From assembly GCA_963801985.1 (NCBI GenBank), contig CAWDGV010000006.1:124001-188000 (forward strand): DNA of 64,000 bases, in the 5' to 3' direction. Under the pieces are notes generated by a model. It searched no databases. It was not told the origin of the DNA and saw only the letters and a list, made by a program, of their open reading frames with translations. The stretch is from JABDQZ01 sp963801985 (GTDB taxonomy: Bacteria; Pseudomonadota; Gammaproteobacteria; Chromatiales; Chromatiaceae). Shown here in pieces: positions 37,379-46,058 of this stretch (position 1 is its first letter; every line of letters begins with the position of its first letter). The translations under genes and the position numbers were made by a program.

Positions 37379-37538
37379 GTTAAATTGCACTGAAAAATGA
37401 GCCAAAAACAGGTGGTGTTTGCATTAGCCATTAACCCATCCAGAGCAACCTGATGATCTGATAACATTGACCAGAGCCATCCCCAACAAGGATCAGTAAT
37501 CAGTGCAAATCCTGGGTCAGGTTTGAGTGCAATTTAAC
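37379..37538. repeat. 160-bp element bounded by 13-bp inverted repeats
   Basis: GTTAAATTGCACT at 37379-37391 is the exact inverse of AGTGCAATTTAAC at 37526-37538. The 134 bases between hold no gene. This resembles a miniature inverted-repeat element, although no flanking target duplication is obvious; a large stem-loop is the alternative. Confidence 0.4.
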
Positions 37539-37650
37539 ACCAGTGATGCACTCAGGTATGCATTGGCTATGCTATGGATTTATAACGAAGGAGTTTTGAA
37601 AAAAGCACCTGAAATTCTGAAATCCGCAGCTTGATATGATAGAGCCAGAT

Positions 37651-38742
37651 TCAAATTGAATCTGGCATCTTTTCTCTGACCAAACTAGCGATAAACTCCG
37701 CGAACAGGGAGATATCCTGTTTAACGCTGGCCTGTTCCAGCGCATTCATATACTCGGTTCTTTTTTCCAGTGGGATCACCGTCCAGGGATAACCACCTGA
37801 TGCCAGCATCACATTCATCAAAAGCCGGCCTATTCGACCGTTTCCATCCATATAGGGATGGATATAAACAAATACGAAATGACCTAAAACAGTTCTGACT
37901 GCTGCATCATTTTCATCTTCCAGCAAGTCAAACAGGGCAGGCATTAAATCTCTTACAGCATCACGATTGGGAGGAACATGCATGGATTGTCGAATGTATA
38001 CCTGGTCGTTCCGGTAACCTGCCAGGTCAACCGGCTTTAAAAGGCCTGCGGTTATGCCGGGCGCGAACATCTCTCGATACCAGTTTCCATGGTCACTCCT
38101 CGCCACCTTTCCTGAATTTTCTCCTTTGAGAACCTTTTCCAGACTGATACGCACTGCCTGGTAAGCCTGCCAGTATCCTCTTGCAGCCATGGCATCTTTC
38201 AGGCTGCGATCACCTTCATCCTTGTCAGGGTTCCACTGACCACTACGTATTTTTTCAATCAATTCTCTACTGACCCGGTAACCCTCAATAGATAGTGAAT
38301 GATAGGCATCAGTCACATAAAGCTCTTCGACTTGCTGCAGGTAACTTTCCATATTTTCTGGAAGATCAGAAGGTGCATCAGGAAATTTTTCGATAACAGT
38401 TTCTCGCATCGATTCCCACATCATCCGCATTCGATTGACATACGGAGAGTTTTCACGACTTCCAATGACCAGTCCGGAAGATTTTTCAAAAGGATCATCC
38501 TCACGCACTTCGTAACCGGCCGCACGCATGGCCGATAAAATGTCATCTGCCAGCTGCTCACGTCCGATATTCCTGCAGGCACCGGCCAGTCTGCCGGCAA
38601 TGGTGCTATGACCGCCTTCCAGTAAATAGGTCAGAACATCCGAAGCATCAGCCAGCATGGCAACTGCCGCTCTGGCTTCTGAAGGACATTGCCGAAAAAA
38701 GGCGGGGGTACTGGTAATCAGGGCAACAGGTACTGAGAACAA
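37651..38742 (-). CDS. Fic domain protein, catalytic part (frameshifted from its N-terminus)
   Basis: Fic proteins transfer AMP or another nucleotide moiety to target proteins. The catalytic loop is HPYMDGNGRIGR near residue 295 (consensus HPFxDGNGRxxR, with Tyr for Phe). An inhibitory-helix motif SLSIEG near residue 150 agrees with the S/TxxxEG self-inhibition signal placed before the Fic core. The frame opens in the middle of a conserved stretch (LFSVPVALITSTPAFFRQ), so the real start is in the frame 38718-39188 and the complete protein is about 512 residues. Preceded by tandem repeats that look like an operator. Confidence 0.88.
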   Translation of the reverse strand: MFSVPVALITSTPAFFRQCPSEARAAVAMLADASDVLTYLLEGGHSTIAGRLAGACRNIGREQLADDILSAMRAAGYEVREDDPFEKSSGLVIGSRENSPYVNRMRMMWESMRETVIEKFPDAPSDLPENMESYLQQVEELYVTDAYHSLSIEGYRVSRELIEKIRSGQWNPDKDEGDRSLKDAMAARGYWQAYQAVRISLEKVLKGENSGKVARSDHGNWYREMFAPGITAGLLKPVDLAGYRNDQVYIRQSMHVPPNRDAVRDLMPALFDLLEDENDAAVRTVLGHFVFVYIHPYMDGNGRIGRLLMNVMLASGGYPWTVIPLEKRTEYMNALEQASVKQDISLFAEFIASLVREKMPDSI

Positions 38743-39188
38743 CCGTAATCCAGACAGATCATGATATCTTTGCCTTCAGGCATGCTTGACCTGATATCCA
38801 GCAAAGCCGTGTTAAATGGTAAGCGGGTTTCCTTATTCCCGCCCTTAGGCGTCCGTACAACCAGTTGATAAGGTACCGTGCGATTGCCGGTATGCAGCAG
38901 AAGGGATTGCTCCGGTGACAAACACCAGTTATCACCAAAGCGCTCCTTCAAATAAGAAGCACAAAAATCCCAGAAACAGGTGTACCAGGCGGTACTTTCA
39001 CCTTCCTGGTCATCAGGACGTACTGTTATATACCAGCCTTTCATGACCTCCTGCAAAAAACCGGCTTTTTGCAGACGCTCACGATGGACCCTTGTCAGAT
39101 CAGTTGAACGGATTGCGACTTTTCCTTCATCCTGTAGTTGCTGTAGTATTTTAAGAGAAGTAGCGAGTTTTTCAGCCGGTGTTGCCAT
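38718..39188 (-). CDS. N-terminal AbiEi-like part of the Fic protein
   Basis: Starts at the ATG at 39188. The first 65 residues (LATSLKILQQLQDEGKVAIRS, then RLQKAGFLQEVMKGWYIT) resemble the winged-helix domain of AbiEi-type antitoxins; the rest (CLSPEQSLLLHTGN, LLDIRSSMPEGKDI) leads into the Fic part. The frame is lost at about 38740, where a missing base (or two extra) shifts GLRLFSVP out of frame. In related full-length Fic proteins the two parts are one chain. Confidence 0.78.
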   Translation of the reverse strand: MATPAEKLATSLKILQQLQDEGKVAIRSTDLTRVHRERLQKAGFLQEVMKGWYITVRPDDQEGESTAWYTCFWDFCASYLKERFGDNWCLSPEQSLLLHTGNRTVPYQLVVRTPKGGNKETRLPFNTALLDIRSSMPEGKDIMICLDYGCSQYLLP

Positions 39189-39656
39189 CACTTTGACCCA
39201 ATATTGAATTATGCACCTGTGCTTCTATTAGGTTATTAAGTGTAGCTTATATTAGGTTATTGTGCTGAATAATATTTAGGTTTTTATGCTTTGTTGTTTT
39301 TAGGTAATTGCGTGTTTTTCCTGAAAAGAAAAAAGGGTTGCGGTCAAATAGCTCAATACCGAACTAGCTGAAATCGCCCCAATCTGGGTCCTGGTTAATT
39401 GGTGTTAAATGTAATTAAACGATTTCACCAAACCCGGGGAAATCAGCTATTATCTTGATTAACAACAAGTTAAAGCGTTTAACACCTCGTCAGGTAATGC
39501 AAGGCATGACACTCCGGAGGAATATGGAATCGAGACTATTGTGAAGTCTATCAGCCAACAAGCTACTCCGTAGTTTACAATTGGATATGATACAGTTTTT
39601 TTATTCTATATCTTTATGACACTGAATTCTTCTGTACTGAATGCCATCCTTAAGGG
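39189..39656. other. intergenic region upstream of the Fic gene
   Basis: Holds the 24-bp tandem repeat array (39222-39317). Further left, GGTGTTAAA at 39401-39409 is inverted as TTTAACACC at 39478-39486, around a nested AGCTGAAAT/AAATCAGCT pair. This could be the relic of a small mobile element; no gene is evident. Confidence 0.4.
39222..39317. repeat. four tandem 24-bp repeats upstream of the Fic gene
   Basis: TTAGG cores occur at 39228, 39252, 39276 and 39300, exactly 24 bases apart, each within a longer unit of roughly TTAGGTTATT followed by a TGTG/TATGC stretch. The array begins 34 bases upstream of the Fic start codon, where an autoregulatory operator for the N-terminal winged-helix domain would be expected. 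Unit identity decreases to the right. Confidence 0.75.
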
Positions 39657-40274
39657 TCAGACTCGCACGCTCAGTCTGGCCCTCCACCAGACGATGACAA
39701 GAGCGATGATTGCTCCACACAAGGCCAGCAATGAATCCTTTTGGGCATCCCACTCATCTCCCTGCGCTCCAAGAAATGCAGTACCCAGCTCAGGACTGAC
39801 TATCTCTGCCGTGACAAATTCAAGTATTTCATAGAATGCGCTGAAGGCAAGAATGCCACAGGCTGCCAGAAAATATGACCATTGCTTTTTCACGCCTGAC
39901 TTGCGTAGCAATATCTCCTGAAAGGGATAGGCGATAAGCAGCCCATAGGAGAAATGTACCAGTCGATCGTAATGGTTTCGCTCAGAACCTGACAGTTCCT
40001 GCAACCAGAAACCGACGGGCATTTCAGCATAAGTGTAATGGGTACCGATCAGGTGCAGGCTAAGAAACAGGGTAAACAGGGAATAAGACAGATTGCTGAA
40101 GGCAAAATAGCGATAAGTGACGGCAAGCAGGCCACAGTAGAAAAACACCAGCAGGTTTTCTAACAGCCAGTCCCTGGGATAAAGAGGATTGATAGCAGCG
40201 ACGACCCACAGCACCACCAACCATAGAACCAGCCCCTGCAACCAGCGATTTTCACGAAAAGGCAATAATTTCAT
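39657..40274 (-). CDS. YjdF-like (DUF2238) membrane protein
   Basis: 205-residue integral membrane protein with six hydrophobic segments. The stretches GTHYTYAEMP, ERNHYDRLVHFSYGLLIAYP, SAFYEILEFV and LGAQGDEWDAQKD are typical of the DUF2238/YjdF family, whose function is unknown. Conserved His, Asp and Glu residues at the membrane face suggest metal or proton binding, but this is inference. Confidence 0.85.
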   Translation of the reverse strand: MKLLPFRENRWLQGLVLWLVVLWVVAAINPLYPRDWLLENLLVFFYCGLLAVTYRYFAFSNLSYSLFTLFLSLHLIGTHYTYAEMPVGFWLQELSGSERNHYDRLVHFSYGLLIAYPFQEILLRKSGVKKQWSYFLAACGILAFSAFYEILEFVTAEIVSPELGTAFLGAQGDEWDAQKDSLLALCGAIIALVIVWWRARLSVRV

Positions 40275-40463
40275 TCAGCCTGCTCCACTGACATTATTTC
40301 AGTTTATCAGACTCTATAAACAGAAACAGCGTGATGCTGCCAATCGAATTTTAAAATTTCGAGGTCATATTGCCCATACTTTCATATACTTTTAATGGAA
40401 GAAGAGAAGGAGCCTTAATAAGACTGCCTCGAAATAATCTATTTATCCGAAGGAGGTATGATC

Positions 40464-40697
40464 ATGAGCAACAATCTTGCTGATCTCGTACTGCATATTG
40501 ACGAAAATCTGAGCGCAGACCAACGTGGAACTATTGAAGAAAGTTTACGCTCACTGGACGGAGTGGTTAGCGTGCATAATTCTGACAAAACACCACATTT
40601 GACTATTATCGAATACGATCCGGCTGACATGGATTCACAGCGGATTTTAAAACGGGTGACCGACCAGGGTGCGCATGCCGAACTGGTGGGATTGTAA
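40464..40697 (+). CDS. small HMA-like ferredoxin-fold protein
   Basis: 77 residues. The start at 40464 is fixed by AGGAGG at 40451-40456, seven bases upstream; the ATG at 40458 would be only one base away. Pattern LVLHIDENLSADQRGTIEESL, LDGVVSVHNS and TIIEYDPADMDSQRIL fits a small beta-alpha-beta domain like heavy-metal-associated proteins, but the CxxC metal motif is absent. Function unknown. Confidence 0.7.
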   Translation: MSNNLADLVLHIDENLSADQRGTIEESLRSLDGVVSVHNSDKTPHLTIIEYDPADMDSQRILKRVTDQGAHAELVGL

Positions 40698-41073
40698 CCT
40701 GAACCCTGAATGCGTATTCGAGCTAAAACTTCAAACTGGCTCACACAGCCGTGGGCCAGAAAAAGTCTGCAGCCAGCTAGTTATCTGACTGCCTGGTTCC
40801 GCAATCCAGTTGATCCGCATCTGCTTTTGTCGCGACTTCCGCCATTTCATCTTTTCCGTACAACGCTCTCTCCAAGACGGTTCTCCGTTTATCAAGGATA
40901 TTCACGCGACACGCCAAAGATCATGTTGCCTTTCAGGTCCAGCAACAAGACCCTGCCTGATGCAGACTCCATTAAGTTACGATCATAGCCAGTCAAAACT
41001 TCACCGGCATCCTCTGCATTGGTGATGTGTATTATTCATTTTACGAGTTTCCCTTTAAACGAAAAGAAATTGA
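40698..41073. other. intergenic region with a possible gene remnant
   Basis: On the minus strand, 41039-40892 can encode a short protein after a shift, with VLLLDLKGNMIFGVSREYP before the stop at 40892. It follows the beta-CASP hydrolase gene on the same strand. It could be a decayed gene or chance; no family was recognised. Confidence 0.3.
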
Positions 41074-42474
41074 TCAAAAAGAAATATTTTCGCCATAATG
41101 CGGAAGATTCACGGACCAGCCTTCATTTACCAGTAATTCCTGCAATGCTGCCTTCGCCTCATCTTCACCATGTACCAGGTATAATTCCGGTAGAGGTTTT
41201 TTAAAATTCCTGACCCAGTCAAGCAATTGTGATTGGCTTGCATGGGCAGAGAATCCTCCAAGGGTATGAATTTTTGCATTGACAGCTATCTTTTCTCCAG
41301 CCATTTTAAATACTTTCTCGCCATCAACCAGTTTACGACCTGGTGTACCAACTGCCTGATAGCCGACAATCACAACATGAGCATTTCGTCGCCACAGGTT
41401 ATGCTTTAAGTGGTGGCGAATCCGTCCCCCGTTACACATGCCGCTACCTGCAATAATAATCACACCTTCTTCAATCTTGTTAAGTCGCATGGACTCTTCT
41501 GTTGACTGCGAATAGCGCAATGTAGGCAGAAAAGTATGCAGACTACCGGAATCTGCATGTCTCATAGCCAGACTGTCTTCCGCGTTAAACACATTCTGAT
41601 ATCTGTGATAGACCTCCGTCGCAGCGATGGCCATGGGACTATCAAGGTATATCGCCTGCTGCCTGAGCTTGCCTTTTTGATATAACTGGCCAAGATGAAA
41701 GATAATTTCCTGCGTCCTTCCTACTGCAAAAGACGGTATCAGGATATTGCCGCCTTTCTCAGAGGCTTCTGTCATGATACTTTCAAACTCTTCCAGGGTT
41801 TCATCCATTGAGCGGTGATTCCTGTTGCCATAGGTCGACTCGAGCATTAACACATCAGCTTCTTCAACAATCTCAGGATCCCGCAATAAGGCGGCATAAC
41901 TGTTGCCAAGGTCTCCGGAAAAGACCAGTTTTTTCTCTACACCATCTTCATTAATAAACAGTTCAACAATGGCAGAACCCAGAATATGACCCGCATCCCG
42001 GTAACAGACCTCTATACCCTCTGCAACAGACTGACGTTGCCCATAAGCAATCCCTTCACATAAGGCCAGCGCAGCATCCGCATCTTCCATGGTATAAAGC
42101 GGTTCCACTTTGCGTTTTCCGGCACGTCGACGGCGTTTATTTTCCCATTGGGCATCACGCTCCTGCAGTGATGCCGAATCCTTGAGCAGGATATCCAGCA
42201 GGTCCAGAGTTGGTCTTGTCATGTAGATGGTTTTATTATAACCATCTGCTGCCAGCATAGGCAGGCGTCCTGAGTGGTCAAGATGAGCATGGGAAAGAAC
42301 AACGGCATCCAACTCGCTGACAGAAAATTCAAAAGCTGTTTGATTAGCTTCTTCTGCTTCACGACCTCCCTGGTACATACCGCATTCTAGCAAGATAGTC
42401 GCCCTGGCAGTTTCAAGCAGATAGCGAGACCCTGTCACTCCTTCAGTAGCGCCAAAAAATGTTAAATTTGCCAT
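41074..42474 (-). CDS. beta-CASP metallo-beta-lactamase-fold hydrolase (RNA-processing type)
   Basis: 466 residues from the ATG at 42474 (GGAGAGG upstream). Zinc-binding HAHLDHSG near residue 58, DAGHILGSA, FSGDLG and, in the beta-CASP part, SPMAIAATEVY and the IAGSGMCNGGRIRHHL motif; a final RNA-specificity domain ends in LVHGEDEAKAAL. This is the YSH1/CPSF73-like group of bacterial ribonuclease-type hydrolases. The actual target is unknown. Confidence 0.87.
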   Translation of the reverse strand: MANLTFFGATEGVTGSRYLLETARATILLECGMYQGGREAEEANQTAFEFSVSELDAVVLSHAHLDHSGRLPMLAADGYNKTIYMTRPTLDLLDILLKDSASLQERDAQWENKRRRRAGKRKVEPLYTMEDADAALALCEGIAYGQRQSVAEGIEVCYRDAGHILGSAIVELFINEDGVEKKLVFSGDLGNSYAALLRDPEIVEEADVLMLESTYGNRNHRSMDETLEEFESIMTEASEKGGNILIPSFAVGRTQEIIFHLGQLYQKGKLRQQAIYLDSPMAIAATEVYHRYQNVFNAEDSLAMRHADSGSLHTFLPTLRYSQSTEESMRLNKIEEGVIIIAGSGMCNGGRIRHHLKHNLWRRNAHVVIVGYQAVGTPGRKLVDGEKVFKMAGEKIAVNAKIHTLGGFSAHASQSQLLDWVRNFKKPLPELYLVHGEDEAKAALQELLVNEGWSVNLPHYGENISF

Positions 42475-42526
42475 AATCCTCTCCAATGAGTCCCTATAAG
42501 GAAAGAATAGGCAATTAGAATTGCGT

Positions 42527-42643
42527 TTACATATTTTTTAGCGGCTGTTTATCTTCACGCAAGACAATACCTCTAAGTAAGCGCCCCAGGATATCAGCAC
42601 CTGTAATTACACGTTTCTCATAAGTATACGATAGAAGGCTCAA
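42527..42643 (-). CDS. possible small ORF or gene remnant
   Basis: A 38-codon frame from a TTG, containing EKRVITGADILGRLLRGIVL, fills the space between the pcm gene and the beta-CASP gene. It starts 4 bases after the pcm stop. No family recognised; it may be the tail of a lost gene. Confidence 0.25.
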   Translation of the reverse strand: MSLLSYTYEKRVITGADILGRLLRGIVLREDKQPLKNM

Positions 42644-42646
42644 TAT

Positions 42647-43315
42647 TTAAGCCGTATCAACCATGGGCACAAAGGCAACTCCCAGCATAGTTTGCACGTT
42701 TGTATTTCCCTCAACATCCCTGGTCACCAGCATCAATTCCTGGTGCATATAGGGCAATCCCACCGGGATAACCAAACGAGCACCGGGCTTAAGCTGTTCA
42801 ACCAGCGCTTCGGGTATTTGCGGAGCGGCTGCCGTAACCATAATCCCGTCATAAGGCGCGTGTTCCTGCCAGCCCTGATAACCATTACCACTGCGAATAT
42901 GAACATTGCTACAGCCCATCCTGTGCAGGCGTTTCCCAGCGGCTTCAGCCAGTTCAGGAACCACCTCGATGCTATAAACCGTCTGACACAATATGGACAA
43001 TACTGCCGTCTGGTAACCTGAGCCGGTTCCAATTTCGAGCACCTTGTGTTCTGGCTGTATCTCCAGCAGGTCAGTCATCAGGGCAACAATGTAAGGTTGT
43101 GAAATTGTCTGCCCGTGACCGATGGGCAGCGGCCCGTTATCAAACGCAGCCTGTTTCATATTATCCGGAACAAACTCATCACGTTGCACTGTTGCCATGG
43201 CATGCATTACACGTTCATCCAATGCATCCCGGCCAATCATCCTGCTGGTATACCTGACCTCGGAACGGATATCCGCCAGCATCATCCTCATACCTGCTTC
43301 ACGCATTGATTCCAC
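42647..43315 (-). CDS. pcm: protein-L-isoaspartate O-methyltransferase
   Basis: Repairs damaged aspartyl residues by methylating isoaspartate with S-adenosylmethionine. The 222 residues include the family segment AAFDNGPLPIGHGQTISQPYIVA in pieces, VLEIGTGSGYQTAVL (SAM binding, motif I), and VIPVGLP near the end. A GTG start at 43315 has AGGGG 7 bases upstream; the ATG at 43306 is the alternative. Confidence 0.93.
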   Translation of the reverse strand: MESMREAGMRMMLADIRSEVRYTSRMIGRDALDERVMHAMATVQRDEFVPDNMKQAAFDNGPLPIGHGQTISQPYIVALMTDLLEIQPEHKVLEIGTGSGYQTAVLSILCQTVYSIEVVPELAEAAGKRLHRMGCSNVHIRSGNGYQGWQEHAPYDGIMVTAAAPQIPEALVEQLKPGARLVIPVGLPYMHQELMLVTRDVEGNTNVQTMLGVAFVPMVDTA

Positions 43316-43355
43316 ACGACTTCCCCTACTGCTATTAATACAATACTAGCAGGAA

Positions 43356-44183
43356 CTAGTCCTTTCCAAATAAGCCTCTTGCATTTTCATAGGCCAGCTT
43401 GCGCGCCACATCCACAGGTAATTGATCCAGCCAATGTCGAATGCGACGGGTGACTTGATCCATGCGCTGCCAGCGCTGCAGACTGTAAGTATCAATTCCC
43501 ACCAGCAGTCGATCTGCATGTTCAATAAATAAAGCCCGCCATTCCGGTTTTAATTCGCCATTCGCTTCAAAACGCTCATCCCTGACAGAGGTATCAATAA
43601 ACAGCGCTGCTGGATAGCGGGTCAACATTTCATGGATGACCTCCGGTTCGGGCTGTGTACCAAGATGAGCCCAGATGATTTGCATATCCGGAAACCACTC
43701 AAAGACCTGCTCAATGACAGCTGCATCGCCATGCAGCAATAGCGGCAGATTATATTCATCCGCTAAAGCCACAATCTGTTTGAATACCGGGCTGTTTTTC
43801 TGCGGTGTAAAAATATGTACTTCACCAATACCCGCATAGCTTGCCTTTTCAAGCTGTGAGCGCATCCTTGCTGGCAAAGCGCTATCAAACATCCAGCTGC
43901 CTTTTTCAAGATAACTGCGGTATAGCCCCAGAAAGGGGACAAAGCGTTCTGGAGCATACTGGTAAAGTGACATGGCACGGCCAGCCGGTTCACCGACTAT
44001 CACCATGCGTTCAATTTTTTGCTGATCAAGTAAAGCAACAATATCGGCCGGTGAATATTCCCCGGCTTCTTCGCTTTTGAAATGCGAGTGGCTGTCAAAG
44101 ATGGGTATAACAGTTTGCCCACTGGCTACCGCTGTTGGGAACAACAGGCCGAGAAAGACCAGAACGGAAAATAAGCTGCGCAT
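43356..44183 (-). CDS. exported TIM-barrel amidohydrolase-like protein
   Basis: 275 residues from the ATG at 44183, beginning with a signal peptide (about 1-22). The metal-binding opening is IFDSHSHF (HxH), followed by LLLHGDAA, IWAHLGTQPEPEV and LFIDTSVRD, and LLVGIDTYSLQRW near the end. These are the marks of amidohydrolase family 2 (decarboxylase-like) proteins. The periplasmic location is unusual for the family. Substrate unknown. Confidence 0.82.
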   Translation of the reverse strand: MRSLFSVLVFLGLLFPTAVASGQTVIPIFDSHSHFKSEEAGEYSPADIVALLDQQKIERMVIVGEPAGRAMSLYQYAPERFVPFLGLYRSYLEKGSWMFDSALPARMRSQLEKASYAGIGEVHIFTPQKNSPVFKQIVALADEYNLPLLLHGDAAVIEQVFEWFPDMQIIWAHLGTQPEPEVIHEMLTRYPAALFIDTSVRDERFEANGELKPEWRALFIEHADRLLVGIDTYSLQRWQRMDQVTRRIRHWLDQLPVDVARKLAYENARGLFGKD

Positions 44184-44231
44184 CACAATATTAGCTGGCA
44201 GCAAACAGGTAACAGATCAATATGTGCAGGT

Positions 44232-44723
44232 TCAGCCTTTTTCCATTTTGGCGGCCTTCTCAAGCACCATGGATTCCAGCGATTTTTTGTAGTCAAAGAT
44301 TTCCTTGCGCAACGCCGTGTCGGAAATACTCAGCATTTGTGCTGCCAGAATACCGGCGTTTTTTGCACCGTTGATAGCCATGGTGGCGACCGGCACACCC
44401 GGCGGCATCTGCACGATCGAGAGCAATGAATCTTCGCCATTGAGTGCTGAGTTTTTCACCGGCACTCCAATCACAGGAATAGGCGTTATCGCCGCAACCA
44501 TGCCGGGTAAATGCGCCGCACCTCCGGCGCCTGCAATAATGACACGCAAGCCGTTTTTCTCAGCATTATAGGCATACTGATACAACCTCGCGGGTGTGCG
44601 GTGGGCAGACACGATAGTCATTTCATAGGGAATGGAAAAATGATCCAGCATTTCAGCTGCGGCACCCATTACCGGTAAATCCGAGTCGGATCCCATGATG
44701 ATACTGACGCTTGGCTTGCTCAT
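44232..44723 (-). CDS. purE: 5-(carboxyamino)imidazole ribonucleotide mutase PurE
   Basis: Purine synthesis enzyme that rearranges N5-CAIR to CAIR. The 163-residue length is normal. Seen are IIMGSDSDLPVM at the N-terminus, VSAHRTPARLYQYA and IAGAGGAAHLPGMVAA. It follows purK on the same strand, overlapping it by 4 bases. Confidence 0.96.
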   Translation of the reverse strand: MSKPSVSIIMGSDSDLPVMGAAAEMLDHFSIPYEMTIVSAHRTPARLYQYAYNAEKNGLRVIIAGAGGAAHLPGMVAAITPIPVIGVPVKNSALNGEDSLLSIVQMPPGVPVATMAINGAKNAGILAAQMLSISDTALRKEIFDYKKSLESMVLEKAAKMEKG

Positions 44724-45895
44724 AACCGGTTTTCTCCTTCAATTGCCAAAGTTGATTTAACCTGCTCTGCCTTGTTCCAGGCCTGTTGAATATCTTTATC
44801 CAGTACCGTCGCATGTCCCATCTTGCGATAGGGCTTGGTCACGGCCTTGCCATAGAAATGCACACTGACGCCGGTGATTGCAAGCGCTTCGTTCATGCCA
44901 CGAATGACAGGCCGCCCTTCAAACCCCGGCTCGCCCAGCAGGTTAACCATTGCCGCCGGTGATAACAGATCGGTTTCACCCAATGGCAGATTTAAAATTG
45001 CACGCAGATGCTGTTCAAACTGGTCTGTCACATTCGCTTCAATCGACTGGTGACCTGAATTATGAGTACGGGGCGCAACTTCATTCACCAGGATATCGCC
45101 TGCTTTAGTCAGAAACATTTCGACACCGAAAATCCCGACCCCGTTCAGGGCTTCTACAGTTTTTACACCCAGTTTCTGGGCAGCCTCTGCGACTGAGTCA
45201 TCAATCAGTGCCGGCGCCAGTAACACGTCCAGTACGTTGTGATCCTTAACAAACACCATTTCAACCACGGGATAAGCTTTGCATTCACCAGCAGCATTGC
45301 GGGCTACCAGTACTGAAATTTCCTTGTCAGCCTCAATGAATTTTTCGGTGAGCGAAGGAACCGGCAGGTTTGTTGCGAAATCTGCCGAAGTTTTCATGAC
45401 CGCCACACCACGGCCATCATATCCGCCGCGCCGGGCTTTCTGTACCAGCGGATAACCAAAGGCTTCAAAGGCTTGTGCATCCGGCTCGGGCATTTCGATA
45501 AACTCAGAGGTTGGAATACCCGCATCACGCAGAAAAACCTTCTGCTTCAGCTTATCCTGAATCGTAGCCAGTACATGAGGAGCAGGCTGAATTGCATAGC
45601 CTTCTTCTTCAAGGCGCAACAACGGCCCAACGTCGATATCTTCCAGTTCAAAGGTAATAATGTCGCATGCTTCTGCAAGCTCACGGACCTTGGCCGGGTC
45701 TGAGTAATCACCGACAATCTGGTGTCCTGCTGCCTGGCCTGCCGGACTGGCCGGCAACGGGTCAAGAATCACACAGGCACAACCAAGACGCCTGGCCGCT
45801 CTGACCAGCATCAGACCCAGTTGTCCGCCGCCAATAATCCCGATACGGGCTATCGGGCAGGCATAGCTATCGCCTTTATCGATTGAAAATACCAT
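44720..45895 (-). CDS. purK: 5-(carboxyamino)imidazole ribonucleotide synthase PurK
   Basis: ATP-grasp enzyme that carboxylates AIR to N5-CAIR, the step before PurE. The 391 residues start with IGIIGGGQLGLMLVRAARRLG; ATP-grasp marks are LVQKARRGGYDGRGV and NEVAPRTHNSGHQSIEA. First in the purKE operon. Confidence 0.95.
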   Translation of the reverse strand: MVFSIDKGDSYACPIARIGIIGGGQLGLMLVRAARRLGCACVILDPLPASPAGQAAGHQIVGDYSDPAKVRELAEACDIITFELEDIDVGPLLRLEEEGYAIQPAPHVLATIQDKLKQKVFLRDAGIPTSEFIEMPEPDAQAFEAFGYPLVQKARRGGYDGRGVAVMKTSADFATNLPVPSLTEKFIEADKEISVLVARNAAGECKAYPVVEMVFVKDHNVLDVLLAPALIDDSVAEAAQKLGVKTVEALNGVGIFGVEMFLTKAGDILVNEVAPRTHNSGHQSIEANVTDQFEQHLRAILNLPLGETDLLSPAAMVNLLGEPGFEGRPVIRGMNEALAITGVSVHFYGKAVTKPYRKMGHATVLDKDIQQAWNKAEQVKSTLAIEGENRL

Positions 45896-46058
45896 GACCC
45901 TAGATACTGAATAATTCGGCTGAAAACCAGCTGATGCAAAAACAATCGCGCAGGATACCGATGATTGGCAAAAACAGCAAACTTGCCATTACAGCCTTCT
46001 CCAATCAACGTTAAGATTGAAAAAGCCAATTTCCTGAGAAAAAGATTTTACTTCATCA

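Larger units (their letters stand above)
37071..37650. other. regulatory and intergenic region upstream of nosZ
   Basis: The nosZ-proximal part holds two FNR-type boxes. The distal part (37202-37650) is AT-rich and shows no gene; it contains a 13-bp inverted repeat described separately. Plus-strand open frames here are antisense fragments of nosZ. Confidence 0.6.

Noticed and set aside
39222..39317. CRISPR array
   Set aside because: The repeat period is only 24 bases in total, with no spacers and no cas genes. It is a tandem repeat array.
39357..39486. Insertion sequence with inverted ends
   Set aside because: Only short nested inverted stretches and no transposase frame are present, so it was kept as a note in the intergenic entry.
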